From Clostridia bacterium (GTDB taxonomy: Bacteria > Bacillota > Clostridia > Oscillospirales > RGIG577), in contig JAFOLN010000133.1 of the NCBI GenBank assembly GCA_017419325.1, positions 1 through 19,219 on the forward strand: a stretch of DNA of 19,219 nucleotides, read 5' to 3'. The translations under genes were made by a program, and so were the position numbers. This document shows positions 15,752-19,219 of the stretch, in pieces; the stretch's first letter is position 1, and the number at the start of each line of letters is the position of its first letter. The notes beneath the pieces were generated by a model. The model saw only the letters and a list, made by a program, of their open reading frames with translations. It made no database searches and was not told where the DNA came from.

Positions 15752-16198
15752 TCAGTTTGTTACGGTTTCCCTTACAATGTCGCCGGGCCAGTCGATTATG
15801 CCGCCGAACTCATATATGTTCGTGTATCCCATGGCCGCAAGCTTCTGAGCAGCCTGCTTACTTCTGTTGCCGCTTCTGCAGTAGATAAGTATTACCTGAT
15901 CCGGGTCGGGAAGCTCCTTCGGCGGTTCGTTCTCTATCGTTTCATTGGGGATGCATATGGCGTCCGGGATGTGTCCCTCCGTGAATTCATCGAGGCGGCG
16001 CACGTCAACTATGACGAGGCTGTCGTCCTCCTCTATCATTTTCATGGCCTCCTCAGCCGTAATCTTTGTATATTCCACGGTGCGCTCCGTGCCGTCGCCG
16101 TCCGTCACATCGCCGCAGCCCGAAAGAAGGGCGCATATAAGAAGCGCCGCGCATACAGCCGCGAGAAGCGCGCGGCGCGGGAAGCTTTTGTTTTTCAT
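15752..16198 (-). CDS. Rhodanese-like lipoprotein
   Basis: A 148-residue exported protein with a single rhodanese domain. The N-terminus has a basic start, a hydrophobic stretch (residues 10-25) and the lipobox LSGC with lipidated C28, so it should be anchored on the outer face of the membrane. The rhodanese domain follows (about 45-147) with VDVRRLDEF, the GHIPDAICIPN loop and the active-site loop YCRSGNRS (C107). Rhodaneses carry a persulfide on this Cys, or simply bind thiols. I chose the second ATG (16198): AGGAG at 16206-16210 is seven bases from it and only one base from the in-frame ATG at 16204. A cytoplasmic-type rhodanese gene lies directly upstream in the same operon. The sulfur donor and acceptor are unknown. 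Confidence 0.92.
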   Translation of the reverse strand: MKNKSFPRRALLAAVCAALLICALLSGCGDVTDGDGTERTVEYTKITAEEAMKMIEEDDSLVIVDVRRLDEFTEGHIPDAICIPNETIENEPPKELPDPDQVILIYCRSGNRSKQAAQKLAAMGYTNIYEFGGIIDWPGDIVRETVTN

Positions 16199-16221
16199 AA
16201 ACATTCTCCTTTATGTATCAA

Positions 16222-16548
16222 TCAGGTCTCAAGAGTGCCTCTGTACGACGCGACGCCGCCCATGTCGGTCACGTCACTGTAGCCCGTATCGAGAAGGTAC
16301 ATGACCGCCCTGTTGCTTCGCGCGCCGGAGCGGCAGTATACGAAAAGCGGCGTACTTTTGTCGGGCACCCGCTCCCCTATGCGCCTTATGGCCATAACTG
16401 GCACGTTTATGCTGCCGGGGATGTGCCCCTGCGCATACTCCTGCGGCTCCCTTACGTCTATTATCACCGCCGACTCCGGCAGGTTTTTCAGCGCCGCGTT
16501 TATATTCATGGTCTTATGCTCTTTTTTAACGAAATCGAAAAATCCCAT
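16222..16548 (-). CDS. Single-domain rhodanese-like protein
   Basis: A 108-residue protein that is essentially one rhodanese domain, without a signal peptide, hence cytoplasmic. Visible landmarks are IIDVREPQEYAQGHIPGSINVP (residues 29-50) and the active-site loop YCRSGARS with C72. The start is the ATG at 16548, six bases after GGGGGAG (16555-16561); a TTG five codons earlier overlaps that Shine-Dalgarno and is unlikely. It resembles PspE/GlpE-type sulfurtransferases. It lies 28 nt after the GNAT gene and 23 nt before the lipoprotein rhodanese, in one operon. The short N-terminal piece (MGFFDFVKKE) ahead of the domain is amphipathic and could contact a membrane or a partner. The partner is not identifiable. 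Confidence 0.92.
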   Translation of the reverse strand: MGFFDFVKKEHKTMNINAALKNLPESAVIIDVREPQEYAQGHIPGSINVPVMAIRRIGERVPDKSTPLFVYCRSGARSNRAVMYLLDTGYSDVTDMGGVASYRGTLET

Positions 16549-16576
16549 TGCATTCTCCCCCAAAAACGTGTTTTTT

Positions 16577-17062
16577 TCAGAATGTAAGTCTCATCTGGTA
16601 CCATTCGGCTCCGCCGTGGCGCGATTTTTCGCTCAGTCCCTCATTTATGAAGCCAAAGCCCGCGTAATATGCCGTAAGCCGCGCCTTGCAGGTGAGCACC
16701 ACGCCGCGCCTGCCCTGTGCGCGGGCGTCGTTTATCATTCTTTTTATAAGCTCCCCCGCGTATCCGCGCCGCCTGTACCGCGGGCGGGTGTTCACGCCGA
16801 ATATCATCTGCCATGCGCCGTTCTCGTCGTGCATATCGGCGCAGGCGTACATCTCGTCGGTTATGTCGGGCTGGTCTGTCACAAAGCCGTCCACGAAGGA
16901 TATAAGCTCATCGCCCTCGAAGAGAAGAAGAAAGTGGCCGCCGTATACCCTCAGCCGCTCGGCGAACTCCCCGCGTGACGCGGCCTCCGCGGGCGGGAAG
17001 CACTCCGCCTCCACGGCGGCGATTACGTCAAGGTCGCCCTCCCGGGCCGTGCGTATATGCAT
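16577..17062 (-). CDS. GNAT family N-acetyltransferase
   Basis: A 161-residue cytoplasmic acetyltransferase that transfers acetyl from acetyl-CoA to an amine. The fold landmarks are in order: HIRTAREGDLDVIAAVEAECFPPAEA at the N-terminus, the beta4 strand WQMIFGVNTRPRYRRRGYA, the pyrophosphate-binding loop R97-R-R-G100-Y-A102 (R/Q-x-x-G-x-G/A), and the C-terminal AYYAGFGFINEG (131-142). Length is normal. CCTCCTT on the plus strand (17070-17076) gives AAGGAGG seven bases before the ATG, the best ribosome site in the window. It is the first gene of the six-gene minus-strand run and is divergent from the acyltransferase gene. The substrate (small molecule or protein N-terminus) is unknown. Confidence 0.93.
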   Translation of the reverse strand: MHIRTAREGDLDVIAAVEAECFPPAEAASRGEFAERLRVYGGHFLLLFEGDELISFVDGFVTDQPDITDEMYACADMHDENGAWQMIFGVNTRPRYRRRGYAGELIKRMINDARAQGRRGVVLTCKARLTAYYAGFGFINEGLSEKSRHGGAEWYQMRLTF

Positions 17063-17092
17063 AAATATGCCTCCTTATGAAAACCGCGTTAC

Positions 17093-17098
17093 ATTATA
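17093..17098 (-). promoter_or_regulatory. Putative -10 element of the GNAT-MATE operon
   Basis: A consensus TATAAT on the minus strand 30 nt before the GNAT start. No -35 at 16-18 nt is convincing; a TTGAAA lies about 22 nt upstream. The 216-nt divergent gap 17063-17278 carries this and the acyltransferase promoter. Confidence 0.4.
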
Positions 17099-17215
17099 TT
17101 TTAAAACATTCCGGCGCGGCTTTCAATGACTAAATAAAATAATATGGAAATTGGGCATATTCGCGTCTCGGGTCGAAAAACGCGGGAATGCCGCGGGATC
17201 CCTGTTCTATAAAAC

Positions 17216-17243
17216 TTTACATATCCTTGTTTTGTGGTAAAAT
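17216..17243 (+). promoter_or_regulatory. Promoter of the acyltransferase gene
   Basis: TTTACA (17216-17221), a 16-nt spacer, TAAAAT (17238-17243), with TGG ahead of the -10 making an extended -10. A perfect 10-bp palindrome GTAATATTAC (17245-17254) covers the predicted start of transcription and could be an operator. Confidence 0.6.
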
Positions 17244-17278
17244 AGTAATATTACCTGTAAGAAAGGAACGTTTGCGAA

Positions 17279-18310
17279 ATGTCTGCTGCGAATGGCAAGA
17301 CTCATCTTTTATATATGGACATACTGCGTACCATAGCCATCCTCATGGTGCTTATGCTCCACAGCGTGTCCGACCTGTTCGTGGAGCCCGCGCTTTACGG
17401 CACCCCCGCGTGGCAGGTATTGAATATCTTGAACACCGTGTCCCGTGCGGGCGTGCCGCTGTTTTTCATGATAAGCGGCTGCCTCATCATCTCCGACGAG
17501 CGTCCCTTGACTCTTTCCGCGTTCTTCTCGCGGCGCATACCGAAGATAATCATCCCCTTTTTCATATGGAACATCGTATACTACATATACTCCGCCAATA
17601 AGGCGCAGTCGTATGCAAGCGTGGGCGACTTCTTCTTCGGCTTCGCCTCCATGGGCATATCGTACCACTTCTGGTTCGTATATACGATGCTTTTCATATA
17701 CCTGCTCGTGCCCATAATAAAGCCCTTTATGGTACGGGCGACGGACTCGCACCTTATATACGCGCTTCTCGTCATCCTCTTCCCCGCCACCCTATGCCCG
17801 CTTATAAACAAATTCTACGGCGACTGGCTCCTTCGGTTCGACCTTGTCATACTGGGCTATGCGGGGTACGTGGTGCTGGGCTACCTTCTCGGGCGCTCAG
17901 AGCTTTCCGTAAAAAGCCGCCTTATCGTATACGCCTCCGGCGTCGGCGGGGCGCTTCTTTCCGTTATCGGCACAAACTTCTTTTCCTCGACGAAGCTTAT
18001 AGACACCTTCTTTAACGGCGGCTATTCGCTGCCCGCCTACTGCGTAAGCGCGGCGGTGTTCGTCCTTGTACGGGAGCTATCAAAGCGGGTGACCTCGCGG
18101 CGCGCGGCGCGTTTGTTTTACAGCCTTGCCTCCCTTTCATACGGCGTGTATCTCATCCACGTCCTCGTTATGCGCATATTTTTTGAAGATTACACCCCCG
18201 TCCATGTAGGGCTTACGGTGACGCTCGAGTTTGTAATCACGACCCTTGTAAGCTTCGGCGTCGTGTTCGTTTTAAGTAAAATACCCGTCGTTAAAAAAAT
18301 ACTGCTGTAA
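17279..18310 (+). CDS. Acyltransferase 3 family membrane protein
   Basis: A 343-residue polytopic protein of the acyltransferase-3 (OafA/WecH-like) family, which acetylates or succinylates sugars of surface glycans at the membrane. The N-terminal signature is present: D14, R17 and the likely catalytic H28 in MDILRTIAILMVLMLHSV, then RAGVPLFFMISGCLI (56-70) and a conserved arginine pair SRRIPKIIIPFFIWN (about 84-98). About ten hydrophobic helices follow; SYGVYLIHVLVM near residues 289-300 is the usual late signature. No extra SGNH or periplasmic domain is fused. The Shine-Dalgarno AAAGGA is about 11 bases from the ATG. It stands alone downstream of its own promoter; no terminator is visible before the MarR gene. 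Acceptor unknown; a wall or capsule polymer is a reasonable inference. Confidence 0.92.
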   Translation: MSAANGKTHLLYMDILRTIAILMVLMLHSVSDLFVEPALYGTPAWQVLNILNTVSRAGVPLFFMISGCLIISDERPLTLSAFFSRRIPKIIIPFFIWNIVYYIYSANKAQSYASVGDFFFGFASMGISYHFWFVYTMLFIYLLVPIIKPFMVRATDSHLIYALLVILFPATLCPLINKFYGDWLLRFDLVILGYAGYVVLGYLLGRSELSVKSRLIVYASGVGGALLSVIGTNFFSSTKLIDTFFNGGYSLPAYCVSAAVFVLVRELSKRVTSRRAARLFYSLASLSYGVYLIHVLVMRIFFEDYTPVHVGLTVTLEFVITTLVSFGVVFVLSKIPVVKKILL

Positions 18311-18315
18311 AACTC

Positions 18316-18364
18316 TTGACAGAAAAACAGTTCGCATATAAACTGTTTGTATGCAAACTGTTTT
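18316..18364 (+). promoter_or_regulatory. MarR promoter with doubled palindromic operator
   Basis: A consensus -35 TTGACA (18316-18321) faces either TATAAA (18337-18342, 15-nt spacer) or TAAACT (18339-18344, 17-nt spacer). The -10 and start region is covered by two overlapping similar 18-mers, CAGTTCGCATATAAACTG (18328-18345) and CTGTTTGTATGCAAACTG (18343-18360). They also form a long inverted repeat, AAAACAGTTCGCATA with TATGCAAACTGTTTT, 15-bp arms with one mismatch. MarR proteins bind such palindromes as dimers, so autorepression is the natural reading. Confidence 0.75.
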
Positions 18365-18381
18365 CGGAATAGGATATGCTT

Positions 18382-18816
18382 ATGAATACTTCACTTCACA
18401 ACATGATGCTTATTACGCAGAACAGATTCTACCGTGAGATACTGGGCGGCGCGCTGAAGAAAGGGCTTTCCCCGGGACAGCCGAAGGTGCTGGAGCTTCT
18501 TCGCCACGAAAAGGAATGTACGCAGACGGAGATATCGCGCGCGCTTGATCTTGACAAGTCCACCGTTACGGGCATACTTTCCCGCATGGAGAGCGCGGGG
18601 CTTATAGTCGTGCGCCCCGACGCGATAGACAAAAGACGCCGCCGCATTTCCCTTTCCCCCGAAGGACTGAAAGCCTCCGACGACATGGAGGAGGTCTTTT
18701 CGGAGGTGGACGCCATCGCCTGGGGCAATATCCCCGAGGACAGGCGAAGGGAATTTATAGAAACGCTCACGCAGATATATAATAATATATCGAAGGCGAA
18801 AAGGTATGGAAAATAA
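18382..18816 (+). CDS. MarR family transcriptional regulator
   Basis: A 144-residue winged-helix regulator. It has an N-terminal dimerisation helix (residues 1-28), a DNA-binding helix-turn-helix TQTEISRALDLDKSTVTGILSRMESAGLI (47-75), a basic wing RPDAIDKRRRRISLSPEG (78-95) and C-terminal dimerisation helices. Length is standard. I chose the second ATG (18382): AGGA at 18371-18374 is seven bases from it and only one base from the in-frame ATG at 18376. It follows a palindromic operator and overlaps the start of a YczE-like membrane gene by 11 nt, which suggests it controls itself and that gene. MarR regulators usually sense phenolics, oxidants or drugs; the ligand here is unknown. Confidence 0.95.
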   Translation: MNTSLHNMMLITQNRFYREILGGALKKGLSPGQPKVLELLRHEKECTQTEISRALDLDKSTVTGILSRMESAGLIVVRPDAIDKRRRRISLSPEGLKASDDMEEVFSEVDAIAWGNIPEDRRREFIETLTQIYNNISKAKRYGK

Positions 18817-19219
18817 ACCGAACTTCGGGGCGGGCATGAGCCGCACCCGGGCAAAAGAAGCCGCGAAACGCTATCTTATACTCATCGTCGGGCTTTTTAT
18901 AAACGCCATTGGCATAAACTTAATAACGAACGCCACGCTCGGCACCTCGCCCATAACGAGCGTGCCGTATACGCTGTCGCTTCGCTTCGACCCCACGCTG
19001 GGCGAGTTTACGTTTATAATAAATCTGCTTATCATTCTTGTGCAGCTCATTATATTAAGGAAGCGTTTCCGCGCGGAATACTGGCTTGAAATACCCATCG
19101 TGTTTCTTCTGTCGGCCTTTATCGATCTGACCGAGCCCCTGTTCTCACCGCTGACGCCCGAAAGCTACGCCCTCAAAATCGCGCTTCTTCTCATAGGATG
19201 CGCCGTTCTGGGCGTGGGC
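18806..19219 (+). CDS. YczE/YitT-like (DUF6198-type) membrane protein, 3'-truncated by window edge
   Basis: The frame is open from ATG 18806 to the end of the window (138 codons, no stop). After a basic N-terminus (MENKPNFGAGMSRTRAKEAAKR) come hydrophobic helices. The segment ILIVGLFINAIGINLITNATLGTSPITSVPYTLSL, then a helix at about residues 69-84 and IPIVFLLSAFIDL at about 97-109, match the pattern of YczE/YitT-type membrane proteins, whose typical motif is G-x-A-x-x-x-x-A-x-L-G-x-S-P. The start codon lies inside the MarR gene, overlapping it by 11 nt, so translation is probably coupled. GAAGG lies nine bases ahead. A later ATG at 18836 with a G-rich lead is a weaker option. Function of the family is poorly defined; transport or export-related roles are guesses. 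Confidence 0.8.
   Translation, partial: MENKPNFGAGMSRTRAKEAAKRYLILIVGLFINAIGINLITNATLGTSPITSVPYTLSLRFDPTLGEFTFIINLLIILVQLIILRKRFRAEYWLEIPIVFLLSAFIDLTEPLFSPLTPESYALKIALLLIGCAVLGVG

Noticed and set aside
16549..16563. A TTG start extending the cytoplasmic rhodanese by five codons
   Set aside because: The TTG overlaps the GGGGGAG Shine-Dalgarno that is well spaced for the ATG at 16548.
17180..17212. GC-rich inverted stretches with GGGATCCC between the divergent genes
   Set aside because: The stems are short and imperfect, without a U tract or a fit to the promoters; not supported as a terminator or operator.

Overview
The window looks like a GC-rich chromosome segment from a Gram-positive Clostridia-type anaerobe, possibly a gut Oscillospirales or Christensenellales relative. 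The pointers are strong Shine-Dalgarno sites (AAGGAG/AGGAGG), surface proteins anchored by S-layer homology (SLH) repeats, a BspA-type leucine-rich protein with carboxypeptidase-regulatory-like repeats, a DUF1848 protein, and a YczE-type membrane protein. I cannot name the species. ATA is an unusually favoured isoleucine codon for such GC-rich DNA. I saw no rRNA, tRNA, CRISPR array, transposase or phage gene.

Layout, left to right. (1) Positions 1-3645 (+): the 3' part of a very large extracellular protein, four beta-sandwich repeats followed by BspA-like LRRs; its signal peptide must lie left of the window. (2) 3646-3808: a convergent intergenic stretch with two hairpin terminators around a degenerate palindromic element. 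(3) 5660-3809 (-): a two-gene unit, a dGTPase-like HD hydrolase followed by a histidine phosphatase. (4) 9219-5788 and 12380-9495 (-): two tandem paralogous SLH surface proteins, each with its own extended -10 promoter and rho-independent terminator. (5) 17062-12461 (-): a tight six-gene run encoding a GNAT acetyltransferase, a cytoplasmic rhodanese, a lipoprotein rhodanese, an EamA exporter, a DUF1848 radical-SAM-like protein and a MATE exporter. (6) From 17279 (+): a divergent acyltransferase-3 membrane protein, then a MarR regulator with a clear palindromic operator, overlapping a YczE-like membrane protein cut by the right edge.

The most unusual content is the SLH pair. Both are built from Ig-like domains interleaved with four copies of a roughly 110-residue module that I cannot assign with confidence to a named family. 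The paralogs differ by clean in-frame loss or gain of whole Ig modules, and by a shift from an Arg/Asn/Tyr-rich to a Lys/Glu/Asp-rich composition. Other leads are a C-terminal sliding-clamp-like motif on the DUF1848 protein, the doubled MarR operator, and a rhodanese pair predicted to sit on opposite sides of the membrane.

Functionally, the left two thirds is devoted to the cell surface (adhesin-like LRR protein, SLH proteins). The right third looks like housekeeping or stress functions: export, sulfur transfer, possible DNA repair, and a MarR-controlled membrane protein.
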